A stretch of DNA of 36,256 nucleotides, taken from IMG/VR virus record IMGVR_UViG_3300035670_000701, positions 1 through 36,256 of that record; one strand, given 5' to 3'. A model generated the notes under the pieces. It saw only the letters and a list, made by a program, of their open reading frames with translations, was not told the origin of the DNA and did not search any database. Positions 13,718 to 21,352 of this stretch are shown one piece after another. Source of the stretch: a virus. The number at the start of each line of letters is the position of its first letter. Position 1 is the stretch's first letter. The position numbers and the translations under genes were made by a program.

Positions 13718-14481
13718 TTAGAGCAGGGATCGTCATATGGACACTTGCTACAGTAAGGTGTCATACCCCTTCTCGGAACGAAAACTTCCTTTTCAACAAT
13801 AGTATCACACCAATACTGTAGTGCGTCAATATCTTCTGAATTAACTTCATACTCCTTAAAGGAAACATCATTAGACAATAAGTCTACATACCCAAATTTA
13901 GCTTGATGAATTTTCTCTGAATACCTATTGTAGAATCCCATCCACATCGTAGAAAAGTCTACCTGATAGATATAAGAATTTTTTGCCTTATAATTAAAAA
14001 GATACTTAGTAACATATATATTTTTTCCATTAGAATATATAACATCATAAGTATCAGAGATACTGCTTTCTTTGTTTGGTATAGCTAAATACTCTTCAGA
14101 AATAGCAATTGGTATTAAGGAGTTTTCTGAATACTTTTCATAAAAATTTACAAGAACCGAGGCAGCTTTGCTTGTCAGACTAGATATATTTCCATACGCA
14201 CTTTCATGCTGCTCTGTTGTTATATCATAAAAATCAGTATCTTTTGGAAACCATAATTTTTCCCATCTATTCAGTAAAGAAGCATAGGATGGTGTGATCC
14301 CTCCTTGTTTTTTATACCAAAAATAAGATAATATCGTTTTTATTGTGTTTTCAAACTTTATAGAAAACATATCTCTTGAATATATTTTCTCTGAATCCAG
14401 TAAATTGTCATTGTATCTGTAATCATACAGTCTCTCGCATGTCTGAAAATCTTTTATAGACTTAACTGTAAGATGTTTCAT
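13699..14481 (-). CDS. Cas4-like PD-(D/E)XK protein with degraded active site
   Basis: A 260-aa protein with the framework of the Cas4-like exonuclease at 6584-7381. C15 (DFQTCERLYDYRY) and C244, C247 and C253 (YCSKCPYDDPC) form the four-cysteine [4Fe-4S] pattern. The nuclease residues are largely missing. The expected h-D-x-K strand reads YVTKYLF (V157-T158-K159), and the motif-I histidine position is occupied by a non-histidine residue in FENTIKTIL. It is therefore probably a structural or DNA-binding paralogue. It overlaps the helicase stop by one base, placing it as a possible helicase or primase partner. Residual activity through shifted acids cannot be excluded by eye. Confidence 0.72.
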   Translation of the reverse strand: MKHLTVKSIKDFQTCERLYDYRYNDNLLDSEKIYSRDMFSIKFENTIKTILSYFWYKKQGGITPSYASLLNRWEKLWFPKDTDFYDITTEQHESAYGNISSLTSKAASVLVNFYEKYSENSLIPIAISEEYLAIPNKESSISDTYDVIYSNGKNIYVTKYLFNYKAKNSYIYQVDFSTMWMGFYNRYSEKIHQAKFGYVDLLSNDVSFKEYEVNSEDIDALQYWCDTIVEKEVFVPRRGMTPYCSKCPYDDPCSKWIGWK

Positions 14482-15941
14482 TAGTAAAAGCTCTCCTCAT
14501 TTATTAGGTTGTATAAATCTGTACCTTCAGAATAAGAAGATTCAGTAACAATTTCATAATCTTCATAGATTTTTTTAGAATCAACATATCTGACTAGAGG
14601 CGGATCATAAACAAAAGATGATCCAGTAATTCTATTTTTTGGTATCTGAAGCTGCATTATATTTTCATCCTCTGTTTCATCTTCTGATATTAATCTTTTC
14701 TCAGTTATGAAAATTGTAACTGCACACTTCTGCTGAATAGCTAGAGATCCACCAGTATCAGATTGCTGTACCACCTCTCTCTTTTCCTTCATTCTGTTAG
14801 CATTTTCCTGTGCGGTTATAATCAACACGCAATTCATATCTCTAGCTAGCTTTTCAAGCTTTACCATCATTTCCTCAAACTCACCCCAGCGAGGCTTACC
14901 CTTGCCACTACCACGTGTAAACATCGACTGAATCGTGTCAATTATAACTATATCTGGCAAGTTATAGTTCTTGCCTATTATTTCCCTAAGCCAACTTTCA
15001 AGATCCTCAAAATATGGAGTGTCTGGATCATGTCTAACCATTAATCTGTCCCCCCATGTTTCTAGTTTTTCTTTAAACTTTTTTAAGGCACTTTTCTTTT
15101 GTTGATCATTCCATTTACCGGACTCTGCGTAAACATTTACCCCAAGTATCTGAGTCATTAAGACTCTTTCCCAGTGACCAATAGCCTCTTCAAAATTTAC
15201 ATATAAAACTCTATAACCATTATCTAACCAATTGTTTGCTAAGCACTTAGCAAAAGTGCTTTTACCTTTTCCGGAAGGTGCAATTATTGCATGAACAGCG
15301 CCCTTAAAGAATCCTCCTTCGTCCGTATAGCCCATAGCTCTATTTAGAGCCTTAAACTGGGTAGGGACAAAATCAGGTATGTCAAGCAGGGTTTCTGATC
15401 TATTAATAATATCCTGTGCTGTCGTAACGTCAGAAAAAGGGTTTCTTTTCGAAAAGCTTTGAAGCTCTGATATTTTATTTGTTAAGAATGATATTCTTTT
15501 CGAATCCTCATCACTATGATAGCCCTTTTTGGAAAGAAGGTAATTAAGTTCAGAAAGATTATCTTTAAGATTTTTCTTAATTTCTTTATATTTTATAATC
15601 TCAACTATAGATTTTTTATCTGGATAATCTATATTTAAGATACTACCTACAAGAGCATCGAAGCCCTCCTGTCCACCTAAGGCCTTATATACATCAGTCT
15701 CAGTTTCTAGCCACACCTTAAAAGCTACTTGATCTACATAATCAAGTCCTGTTTTCTTATGAAAATCAACAAAAGCGCAAAAAAGTTCATGTATTCCAAT
15801 TTCACCATGCACGTGTCCAACAGATTCATGATCAAGCTGGTCGGCATAGAAGCCTATAGCCCCTGGCTCCTTTAGGCATGAAGCAAAAAGTTTATACTCT
15901 ATGGAATCAAGCAGTGTTTCATTACCCTCTTCTAAGGTCAT
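14481..15941 (-). CDS. dnaB: DnaB-like replicative DNA helicase
   Basis: A 486-aa RecA-fold hexameric helicase that unwinds DNA ahead of the phage polymerase. The N-terminal helical domain (1-165) is followed by the ATPase core. Walker A is APSGKGKST (221-229), the catalytic Glu pair lies at 251-252 (VNFEEAI), Walker B is IVIIDTIQS with D335, and the sensor-like LIITAQEN is at 373-380. GSLAIQQKC (398-406) matches DnaB motif H4. Length equals that of bacterial DnaB. The ATG at 15941 overlaps the upstream endonuclease by 20 bases. A loader protein is not evident, so it may self-load or use the neighbouring Cas4-like protein, which is inference only. Confidence 0.94.
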   Translation of the reverse strand: MTLEEGNETLLDSIEYKLFASCLKEPGAIGFYADQLDHESVGHVHGEIGIHELFCAFVDFHKKTGLDYVDQVAFKVWLETETDVYKALGGQEGFDALVGSILNIDYPDKKSIVEIIKYKEIKKNLKDNLSELNYLLSKKGYHSDEDSKRISFLTNKISELQSFSKRNPFSDVTTAQDIINRSETLLDIPDFVPTQFKALNRAMGYTDEGGFFKGAVHAIIAPSGKGKSTFAKCLANNWLDNGYRVLYVNFEEAIGHWERVLMTQILGVNVYAESGKWNDQQKKSALKKFKEKLETWGDRLMVRHDPDTPYFEDLESWLREIIGKNYNLPDIVIIDTIQSMFTRGSGKGKPRWGEFEEMMVKLEKLARDMNCVLIITAQENANRMKEKREVVQQSDTGGSLAIQQKCAVTIFITEKRLISEDETEDENIMQLQIPKNRITGSSFVYDPPLVRYVDSKKIYEDYEIVTESSYSEGTDLYNLINEESFY

Positions 15942-16596
15942 TATTTCTTTTTTCTTTCAGTTCTTTATATTTTTTCTTTCTATACTCTGAATTTTTCTTT
16001 TTCATATCATTATAAAACTCAGAAGTTTTAGAAATTTTGGACTTTGTACCTGATTCTATCATACCTGAACCATCAAATGACCTTATCGCATCTATAATTC
16101 TGCTATAGACACTTTCTTCGGTCAGAGAATCATTATATCTAAATACAATTAGTATGATTCCTTTTTCTTTACATAGTTCAACTTTTTTTTCATCTCTCTT
16201 TTGTGCTTCTATAAATTCATATTTTGAATCAAAAAATCTTTTTGTATAAAAGAAATGTTGCCTACCATGATACTCTATGCCTAAATTATAAGCTGGACAG
16301 TATATATCTAGCATCAGCCTATCCCCTAGGTGAAACTCATTTATCACTTCTTCACCAGGAACTATTTTCTTAAGAATATCAGTTAAAGATGACTGCCCCC
16401 TGGACATTTTTCTTTTACCTTTTTTAACCCAAGATAATCCATTATGATTTATTTTTTTGTTAACTTCATTAATAGAAATATTTAACTCTTTAGCTATTTC
16501 AGAAATGCTAAGATTAGTTTCCATTAATAAATCAGTTAAAAAGTCAACATCATCATCATCGAATGAATTAATTTGACGACAATCTTTCTTTTTCAT
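15922..16596 (-). CDS. HTH plus DUF559/Vsr-like endonuclease
   Basis: A 224-aa two-part protein. Residues 28-47 form a helix-turn-helix (LSISEIAKELNISINEVNKK). Residues 70-170 carry a PD-(D/E)XK-type fold seen in Vsr/DUF559 nucleases: E87, D97 (LMLDIYCP), then E108-x-H110 (LGIEYHGRQHFF), a basic EAQKRDEKK helix and the ILIVFRYND strand. The C-terminal 50 residues are a Lys-rich arm. It probably nicks or cuts DNA site-specifically and may be a free-standing homing-type or repair nuclease. It sits between a sugar-transfer gene (29-base overlap) and the helicase, co-transcribed with both. Confidence 0.75.
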   Translation of the reverse strand: MKKKDCRQINSFDDDDVDFLTDLLMETNLSISEIAKELNISINEVNKKINHNGLSWVKKGKRKMSRGQSSLTDILKKIVPGEEVINEFHLGDRLMLDIYCPAYNLGIEYHGRQHFFYTKRFFDSKYEFIEAQKRDEKKVELCKEKGIILIVFRYNDSLTEESVYSRIIDAIRSFDGSGMIESGTKSKISKTSEFYNDMKKKNSEYRKKKYKELKEKRNNDLRRG

Positions 16597-17230
16597 GATT
16601 GGCTACCGAACTCCCCTTTAGTAAAGATATAGTCTTTCCTAAATCTATTATTGACATATCCAAATTTTTCCAAACCTTAGGAAATATTCCCAGACCGAAT
16701 ACACCACAATCAAGAAGGCAATAATGAGATCCTCCATCAAACTCAGCTAGCTGAGCATACACATCATCGATCTTAGAATAATAATTATTAAATGGAATAC
16801 TGATTACATGTACAGAACTACCTAATGCTTTAGTGATAAGTTTTTTATCATGAAAAGTAACAATAACACTTGGCGTATTTCTGATATAGAAATCTATCAT
16901 GCAGTTGTAATTATCTCTTTCGTTCATGTAATAATACTCAAAAACATTTGAATACAAGTATTCATTATTTTTATGAAGACCTATTTTATAATGCTTGTTA
17001 TCAGCTATATCTGGAACAAGAGAATGTGATATTGCCTTCATTACTCTTGAATCATTAACCTTAAGGGAGCTAATTACATTTTTAGCAAAGAAATTTGGAA
17101 AAGAATTTTCACTGTTCCTACTAAGTGATACTATTGATGATTTAGGTATATTTATATAGGCAAACTTATCTCTACCATTCATAGCTTCTGTTAATTTAAT
17201 TATAGACTGTTTTTGATTTAAGAATGTCAT
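16568..17230 (-). CDS. Possible GT-D-fold-like glycosyltransferase or unknown protein
   Basis: A 220-aa protein with a GGAG site four bases before ATG 17230, just after the GT2 gene stop. It has alternating strands and helices. Strands such as SVIVTFHDKKLITKAL and VHVISIPFNNYYSKIDDV, with the closing HYCLLDCGVFGLGIFPKVW...SIIDLGKTI, resemble the final strands of GT-D (DUF1792-type) glycosyltransferases, where a strand-loop-helix and an I-D-[IL]-G motif recur. The N-terminal sugar-nucleotide motif of that family is not clear, so this is a tentative fold comparison. Adjacency to a GT2 enzyme supports a sugar-transfer role. Confidence 0.5.
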   Translation of the reverse strand: MTFLNQKQSIIKLTEAMNGRDKFAYINIPKSSIVSLSRNSENSFPNFFAKNVISSLKVNDSRVMKAISHSLVPDIADNKHYKIGLHKNNEYLYSNVFEYYYMNERDNYNCMIDFYIRNTPSVIVTFHDKKLITKALGSSVHVISIPFNNYYSKIDDVYAQLAEFDGGSHYCLLDCGVFGLGIFPKVWKNLDMSIIDLGKTISLLKGSSVANHEKERLSSN

Positions 17231-17232
17231 TT

Positions 17233-17928
17233 TTACTCCATGCCAAAATTTCCCCAGTCTATTAAGACTGGATTACTATCGATTATTGAATTAATATGAT
17301 TTATATTATGAAACTCTCCTTTGTCTAAGGAGGAGTATCTTTCATATTTACTCTGCTTATCATCGTCCTTAACATACCCAAGGTGTTTCATAACTAGTCC
17401 AGAATTAACCCAGTAATTTCTAGACTTGATCCATTCCAAAACATAACTTGGCTCAGAACCACAGGCTAATCTACTATTCCTAAATGCTCCACCTTTTACA
17501 TATCTAAAGATTCTAGAACTGTTATTAGGTGCCCATAATTTATCAACTCTATACTGATCCTGATTCCACATATGGTAAAACCTAACATTTACAACATCAA
17601 ACTCTGAAGAACTTAAAACCTTTTTTATATCTAAATTATCAATATGATATAGTTCTTCATCGCAATCAATTGCGATAACCCAGTCTCCTTCCTCAGCGTA
17701 CTTCTCAAGATTTGACCATGCGTAAGCCCTTAACTTACCTTCATGTTCAGTGAACATAGGTTCTGGAGTAGAAAAAACCTCAGCATATCTAGCTGCAATC
17801 TCAGGAGTTTCATCTTCTGAACAATCGTCAGTAAAGATTATCTTATCGACCTGTTGACTAAGTCTGGATAAAACTTGTTCTAGATATCTAGAGCTTTCAT
17901 TTCTACCTATTATTTGCGCATATATCAT
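17233..17928 (-). CDS. GT2-family glycosyltransferase
   Basis: A 231-aa GT-A-fold transferase. The N-terminal nucleotide-sugar binding part reads IIGRNESSRYLEQVLSRL then IIFTDDCSEDET (D34-D35), and the metal-binding DxD is D88-x-D90 (AIDCDEEL). The C-terminal third has an acceptor-region signature (MKHLGYVKDDDKQSKYERY) common in phage and bacterial GT2 enzymes. It would transfer a sugar from a nucleotide-sugar to an unknown acceptor. ATG 17928 has AAAGG seven bases upstream. It sits after a 12-bp hairpin and before the possible second transferase. Confidence 0.85.
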   Translation of the reverse strand: MIYAQIIGRNESSRYLEQVLSRLSQQVDKIIFTDDCSEDETPEIAARYAEVFSTPEPMFTEHEGKLRAYAWSNLEKYAEEGDWVIAIDCDEELYHIDNLDIKKVLSSSEFDVVNVRFYHMWNQDQYRVDKLWAPNNSSRIFRYVKGGAFRNSRLACGSEPSYVLEWIKSRNYWVNSGLVMKHLGYVKDDDKQSKYERYSSLDKGEFHNINHINSIIDSNPVLIDWGNFGME

Positions 17929-17949
17929 ACATAGACCTTTTTGTTATGA

Positions 17950-17979
17950 GTAGGGGGAGGGAAAACTCCCTCCCCCTAC
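17950..17979. other. Strong G+C-rich hairpin without U-tract
   Basis: Bases 17950-17961 (gtagggggaggg) pair perfectly with 17968-17979 (ccctccccctac) around a 6-base loop. No run of T follows on either strand. It lies between the 64-aa gene and the GT2 gene and may act as a transcript attenuator, a 3'-end stabiliser for the upstream gene or a processing site. The 82-base gap otherwise holds no clear promoter. Confidence 0.75.
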
Positions 17980-18010
17980 AGGTATAATTAAATTAATAGG
18001 CTAAATAATC

Positions 18011-18205
18011 TCAGTTAGAGATCTGATCATGAGCCTGAACAGAGGTAATTCTATCTACCTCAACGTCCTTATAAAGGAGTTCACCCATTGCTCCAGATAC
18101 CTTACCACGGCTACTAAGGGCAATCTTCTCTGCCGTTGCCTTATTGGGTGCCTTTACAATTGAAGTTGTCGTAACAGTGAAGTACTTGAACTTATTATTG
18201 GACAT
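18011..18205 (-). CDS. Small conserved-looking protein, 64 aa
   Basis: Starts at ATG 18205 with AAAGG six bases upstream. The fold is a beta-hairpin and helix: FKYFTVTTTSIVKAPNKATAEKIALSSRG, then LLYKDVEVDRITSV. The NKATAEKIALS helix resembles small phage proteins where an [N/S]-x-x-x-A-x-x-x-A pattern follows a strand that faces a partner, from memory only. Its stop is followed by the very stable 17950-17979 hairpin, so this transcript end may be protected and the protein abundant. Function is unknown. Confidence 0.7.
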   Translation of the reverse strand: MSNNKFKYFTVTTTSIVKAPNKATAEKIALSSRGKVSGAMGELLYKDVEVDRITSVQAHDQISN

Positions 18206-18220
18206 TTTGAACCTTTCTGG

Positions 18221-18625
18221 TTAATTTGATGGATAATTTACAGCGATATATTCTATCGCTTCTTGCATCGAAGATGCAAGTTTTGTTGCCATATATCTTA
18301 GGTACACCCTATCTTGAGCCTGACGAGAAGCAAAAACGACTACAGGTTGTCCTTTCATCTTTGCCCAAGCCATTTCAAAATCTGTACCTATATATTGACG
18401 ATCTTTTATCATGTACTCTACTAGAAGTATATCAGCTCTCTTTTGTAGATACAAATTTTTTTCTACAATTTCTTCAGGAGTTTCATATTCTGTATCTAAA
18501 ATTGAAGTTGGATCTAGAACATCGTAACCCCTTAAATGCAACTCTTTTGTAGCTACTTTTCTCCACTCAATTCCATACTGCTCTGCATTTTCTATCGCAC
18601 CAGATAGAAAAACTTTAGTGGTCAC
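18221..18625 (-). CDS. Nucleoside 2-deoxyribosyltransferase-like protein
   Basis: A 134-aa member of the nucleoside 2-deoxyribosyltransferase fold, which exchanges or hydrolyses bases on deoxyribonucleosides or 5'-nucleotides. Visible motifs are KVFLSGAIENAE at the N-terminus, YDVLDPT, ADILLVEY and IGTDFEMAWA with the catalytic-type glutamate E84. The start is GTG 18625, which overlaps the upstream nuclease stop as TAGTG, with AAGGAG five bases before it. The family also includes DNMP N-glycosidases and a DUF4406 branch, so the exact reaction is open: salvage, removal of unwanted nucleotides, or making an unusual base are possible. Confidence 0.78.
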   Translation of the reverse strand: MTTKVFLSGAIENAEQYGIEWRKVATKELHLRGYDVLDPTSILDTEYETPEEIVEKNLYLQKRADILLVEYMIKDRQYIGTDFEMAWAKMKGQPVVVFASRQAQDRVYLRYMATKLASSMQEAIEYIAVNYPSN

Positions 18626-19008
18626 TACTGCTCCTTAAATTCTGACCATGTCTTATCGCCACTACCATCATATACTCTAGCTAATCCATTGTCAACTAAG
18701 TCTGTATTAAGGCATCGCATTTCTCTAACATCGGTTACTGTGCCAAGAACTCTGCCATATTTTCCTTTTTGCTCCTTAGTTGTTTTAATAATAAAATCTG
18801 GACCAACACTTTCGAACCACTGCTCTACGTATTCCTTGGCAGCAAGTCCTAACTTCTTTTCTTCCAGATTTGTAGTCCTACTCTCTGGAGTATTAATTCC
18901 AGCGAGGCGGACTCTGCTAAAGTAATGGATATCAAACCCAAGATCAATATAAACATCGATAGTATCTCCATCTACTACTTTTTTTAGTTTTGCCATATAA
19001 GTATACAT
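18625..19008 (-). CDS. Staphylococcal-nuclease-like (thermonuclease) protein
   Basis: A 127-aa OB-fold nuclease. The family's catalytic set is recognisable: VVDGDTIDV with D13 and D15, VRLAGINTPE with R34 and E42, and KYGRVLGTV with R86. It has no signal peptide, unlike secreted micrococcal nuclease, so it would act inside the cell, perhaps on host DNA or RNA. The start at ATG 19008 is six bases after AAAGGA. It is coupled to the deoxyribosyltransferase-like gene by TAGTG, so the two are made together: one could break down polymer, the other act on the resulting nucleosides, a contextual inference. Confidence 0.88.
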   Translation of the reverse strand: MYTYMAKLKKVVDGDTIDVYIDLGFDIHYFSRVRLAGINTPESRTTNLEEKKLGLAAKEYVEQWFESVGPDFIIKTTKEQKGKYGRVLGTVTDVREMRCLNTDLVDNGLARVYDGSGDKTWSEFKEQ

Positions 19009-19026
19009 AATTTTCCTTTCAAAATA

Positions 19027-19545
19027 TCATATTTCCACAAGTGAAACTGATACATACTTTTCTCCACCTTGAACATTTCGAGTCCCATGTAGGACGTCCG
19101 GCGTCAAAATTACTAAATCACCTTTTTGCGTATCTACATCAATTTCTGTGTCATCATAAATATAGAATAGGTTACCGCATTCATAGTCATCGTTTAGATA
19201 AAACACAAATGTTATGAAGTCATCTATTTCAAGATTATACGAGCTTGAATCACTATGTATAGATAACCTTTGACCATCTGGGTACCTTATTGGGGATGTT
19301 GGAATATCCCTATACGGTTGTAATTGTTTATTAAAATAATCGTTAACTACCGCAATTAAGCTATTATAATTTACTGAATTTAAAAAAAGCTGATTAAAAA
19401 GTAAAGTAAAGTTTTCGTGATCATTTTTATTTAAATATTTTTGATGTATATTTCTTTTAAAATGCCAGCTTTCGCAAGAAAGAAGAAAATCCATAAGAAT
19501 GCTCAGCTCACTTTTATTAAAGTAGTTTTTAAAATTATATAACAT
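19027..19545 (-). CDS. 2-oxoglutarate/Fe(II)-dependent oxygenase (short)
   Basis: A 172-aa oxygenase with the core of the 2OG-Fe(II) superfamily. Metal ligands are H97 and D99 (LSIHSDSSSY) and H153 (DVLHGTRNV), and K163 is the probable 2-oxoglutarate anchor. YLNDDYECGNLFY aligns with the equivalent segment of the longer enzyme at 264-1043. The N-terminal 90 residues are helical and unlike that paralogue, so substrates probably differ. It starts near the stop of the GT2 gene at 19547, with AGAG six bases before ATG 19545. Coupling to a glycosyltransferase suggests hydroxylation followed by sugar attachment. Confidence 0.85.
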   Translation of the reverse strand: MLYNFKNYFNKSELSILMDFLLSCESWHFKRNIHQKYLNKNDHENFTLLFNQLFLNSVNYNSLIAVVNDYFNKQLQPYRDIPTSPIRYPDGQRLSIHSDSSSYNLEIDDFITFVFYLNDDYECGNLFYIYDDTEIDVDTQKGDLVILTPDVLHGTRNVQGGEKYVSVSLVEI

Positions 19546-19546
19546 T

Positions 19547-20332
19547 TTAATCTCTATCTATACCCATGTAATCGCAGGCCTCTCTAAAAATTTTTTGACT
19601 AATCTTAAATTTCTGATCAGCCTCACCACCGACAGGACTAGACTTATGCCAACTGTGACCTATGGAAACCGATCCATCATAAATAACATTATAACCCAAA
19701 CTCCTAGCATAGTAGGAGCACCATGTTTCCTCGTAATAATGAGGCGTTGGAAGGAATGCACCTATTGCTCCAGGTACCATATTTTGATATTTTGGATTAT
19801 ATGTCATACTTAACCAAACATTTCTACGAATAAAATAAGCTGAACCAGAAACTGTAACACAGTCAATCCTATCCCTATAAAGCTTATCTCCTGGATCGTG
19901 CTCTCTCCAGCCTCTGTGCCTAGGAGATGTATTGGTTCCGACTATTCCTGCATGCGTAATAAACCCATCTTCATCACGCTGCTTTGGACCTAATATGTGA
20001 ATTTGATCATTGCCGTAAAATATAGACTGAATTTTTTTGATGTCTTCGGTTTTCATCCATACATCGGCGTTAAGCAGGCAGATAATATCTGCGGAACCCC
20101 TAGAAGCTAAATGGTTACATGCAGATGAATATCCTATATTGTTATTGAAATGAATTTCGTTTATAGAATAATTACTTTTATTCTCGATTAGCCATTGCTT
20201 ACTACCATCAGAAGAGCCGTTATCGCAAACGTACAGGTTCCAAATATTTTCTGAAAAATCAGAATGTAAAGAATCTAAAAACCTAGCTAATAAATCTTTA
20301 GTATTATAATTGACTACGCACAAATCTATCAT
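19547..20332 (-). CDS. GT2-family glycosyltransferase (rhamnosyltransferase-like)
   Basis: A 261-aa GT-A transferase. Hallmarks are VVNYNTKDLLARFLDSL, VCDNGSSDGS (D37), NIGYSSACN, and LLNADV at 88-91 in the DxD position. A later ETWCSYYARSLGYNVIYDG stretch carries the ED/ET-type acidic region with a histidine (SIGHSWH) near the C-terminus, as in rhamnosyl- and galactosyltransferases. ATG 20332 overlaps the upstream stop as ATGA, with GAGGA five bases before it. Sugar donor and acceptor cannot be read from sequence. It is translationally linked with the short 2OG oxygenase. Confidence 0.88.
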   Translation of the reverse strand: MIDLCVVNYNTKDLLARFLDSLHSDFSENIWNLYVCDNGSSDGSKQWLIENKSNYSINEIHFNNNIGYSSACNHLASRGSADIICLLNADVWMKTEDIKKIQSIFYGNDQIHILGPKQRDEDGFITHAGIVGTNTSPRHRGWREHDPGDKLYRDRIDCVTVSGSAYFIRRNVWLSMTYNPKYQNMVPGAIGAFLPTPHYYEETWCSYYARSLGYNVIYDGSVSIGHSWHKSSPVGGEADQKFKISQKIFREACDYMGIDRD

Positions 20333-20511
20333 AAAAGTTCCTCAAACACTAAAGTTAAACTTCCTCTTGGAGAAAGTCCTAATTCTATCCACTCCATTAA
20401 AATACTTTTTGCATGAAGTAGATTTTTGTCAATAAAAAATTGACTAAGTATAAAATTAGCTTGATCTAAAGAGATGGAATCAAATCCATTCTTCTTGCTC
20501 TTCTTCTTCAT
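20329..20511 (-). CDS. Small protein upstream of the glycosyltransferase, 60 aa
   Basis: Begins at ATG 20511 (MKKKSKKNGFDSIS), overlapping the previous ORF by 32 bases; an earlier in-frame ATG at 20544 would overlap it more. It is helical (LDQANFILSQFFIDKNLLHAKSILMEWIEL) and ends with an ATGA overlap on the GT2 gene. No strong ribosome binding site is visible, so it may be translated by coupling. Family not recognised; the exact start is uncertain. Confidence 0.55.
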   Translation of the reverse strand: MKKKSKKNGFDSISLDQANFILSQFFIDKNLLHAKSILMEWIELGLSPRGSLTLVFEELL

Positions 20512-20704
20512 AATGATTTTCTTCAGTCTGAAATCTAATTTCATCAGCTACTGATCTCCAAGCGTCTGCGTCGGTGTCATTTTCCTGCTGCTCTGCAAGT
20601 ATATCACATGTTTGAGCCAGATACATTAGAGTTTCGTAACTCATAACAATAGCTGATTCGCCCGGCAGTAGTTTAACAACGTGCTTCTTCTTTATCTTAC
20701 TCAT
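20480..20704 (-). CDS. Small acidic protein, 74 aa
   Basis: Chosen start ATG 20704 (MSKIKKKHVVKLLPGE), eight bases after AAGGA; the ATG at 20710 is also in frame. The N-terminus is basic with a hydrophobic strand (SAIVMSYETLMYLAQTCDIL), and the C-terminus is strongly acidic (TEENHYEEEEQEEW). The mix of a basic head and poly-Glu tail is typical of small phage regulators or DNA mimics but diagnostic of neither. It overlaps both flanking genes. Confidence 0.58.
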   Translation of the reverse strand: MSKIKKKHVVKLLPGESAIVMSYETLMYLAQTCDILAEQQENDTDADAWRSVADEIRFQTEENHYEEEEQEEWI

Positions 20705-20903
20705 TTTCATTTTCCTTTTCTTTTATCTTGTATAAAGAAACTGTATTGGTATCTGGTTCCATCGTTATGAAGAATACTTTCTTGTCTTCCTCAGAGTAAC
20801 CTTCTGGCGGAGGGCTTTCCTCTGCTACTTTTTTGGAGGAACAACCATATACCTGACTGTGATTAGGATAGACTACCAAATAATTAAGCTTAGACGCTGG
20901 CAT
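20697..20903 (-). CDS. Hypothetical protein, 68 aa
   Basis: Starts at ATG 20903 with GGAGG eight bases upstream; the start overlaps the stop of dCMP deaminase as TAATG. The product has a beta-rich core (LNYLVVYPNHSQVYGC, then KVFFITMEPDTNTVSLYKI) and a charged C-terminus (KEKENENE). No family is recognised. Co-translation with the deaminase suggests, but does not show, a nucleotide-related role. Confidence 0.6.
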   Translation of the reverse strand: MPASKLNYLVVYPNHSQVYGCSSKKVAEESPPPEGYSEEDKKVFFITMEPDTNTVSLYKIKEKENENE

Positions 20904-21352
20904 TATACAACCTCCACTAAATTAATTCCACATTGAGACAAAAAAGATCTAACATTTTCCCAGTTTGAATAATGCTCATCTTTAACATAGTATAAATTTT
21001 TTATGGTCGAATTAGATATCAGCTTAGCACAAGAAAAGCATGGGGGTCCATTCACGTAGATATCAATCGCCCTAGAGCTGTAATCAGAATGTATGAGTGC
21101 GTTAGCTTCTGCGTGTATGGCTATACAGTTATCATAGTTGCTACCACTAGGCGAATCTTCTAGGTACCTAGGGCATCCGCCTTCGTCACAATGAGCATAT
21201 CCGCTTGGGCCTCCATTATAACCAACCCCAACAATATGACCAAGTTTGTCAACTAATACGGCGCAATACTTCTTTTTAGCACAGGTTGAAAATATCTCAG
21301 CCATAGAATAACACATACTCATGTATTGGTAATTTTTTCTAGATAAAGTCAT
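20903..21352 (-). CDS. dCMP deaminase
   Basis: A 149-aa zinc deaminase that converts dCMP to dUMP, supplying the substrate for ThyX. The zinc site is H80-A-E82 (AIHAEANAL) with C105 and C108 (PPCFSC), as in the cytidine/deoxycytidylate deaminase family. The GYNGGPSGYAHCDEGGCPRY segment, with its extra cysteines and histidine, is typical of dCMP deaminases of the ComEB/phage type rather than cytidine deaminases. The ATG at 21352 overlaps the preceding 53-aa gene as ATGA. Regulation by dCTP and dTTP is known in this family; it cannot be judged here. Confidence 0.93.
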   Translation of the reverse strand: MTLSRKNYQYMSMCYSMAEIFSTCAKKKYCAVLVDKLGHIVGVGYNGGPSGYAHCDEGGCPRYLEDSPSGSNYDNCIAIHAEANALIHSDYSSRAIDIYVNGPPCFSCAKLISNSTIKNLYYVKDEHYSNWENVRSFLSQCGINLVEVV

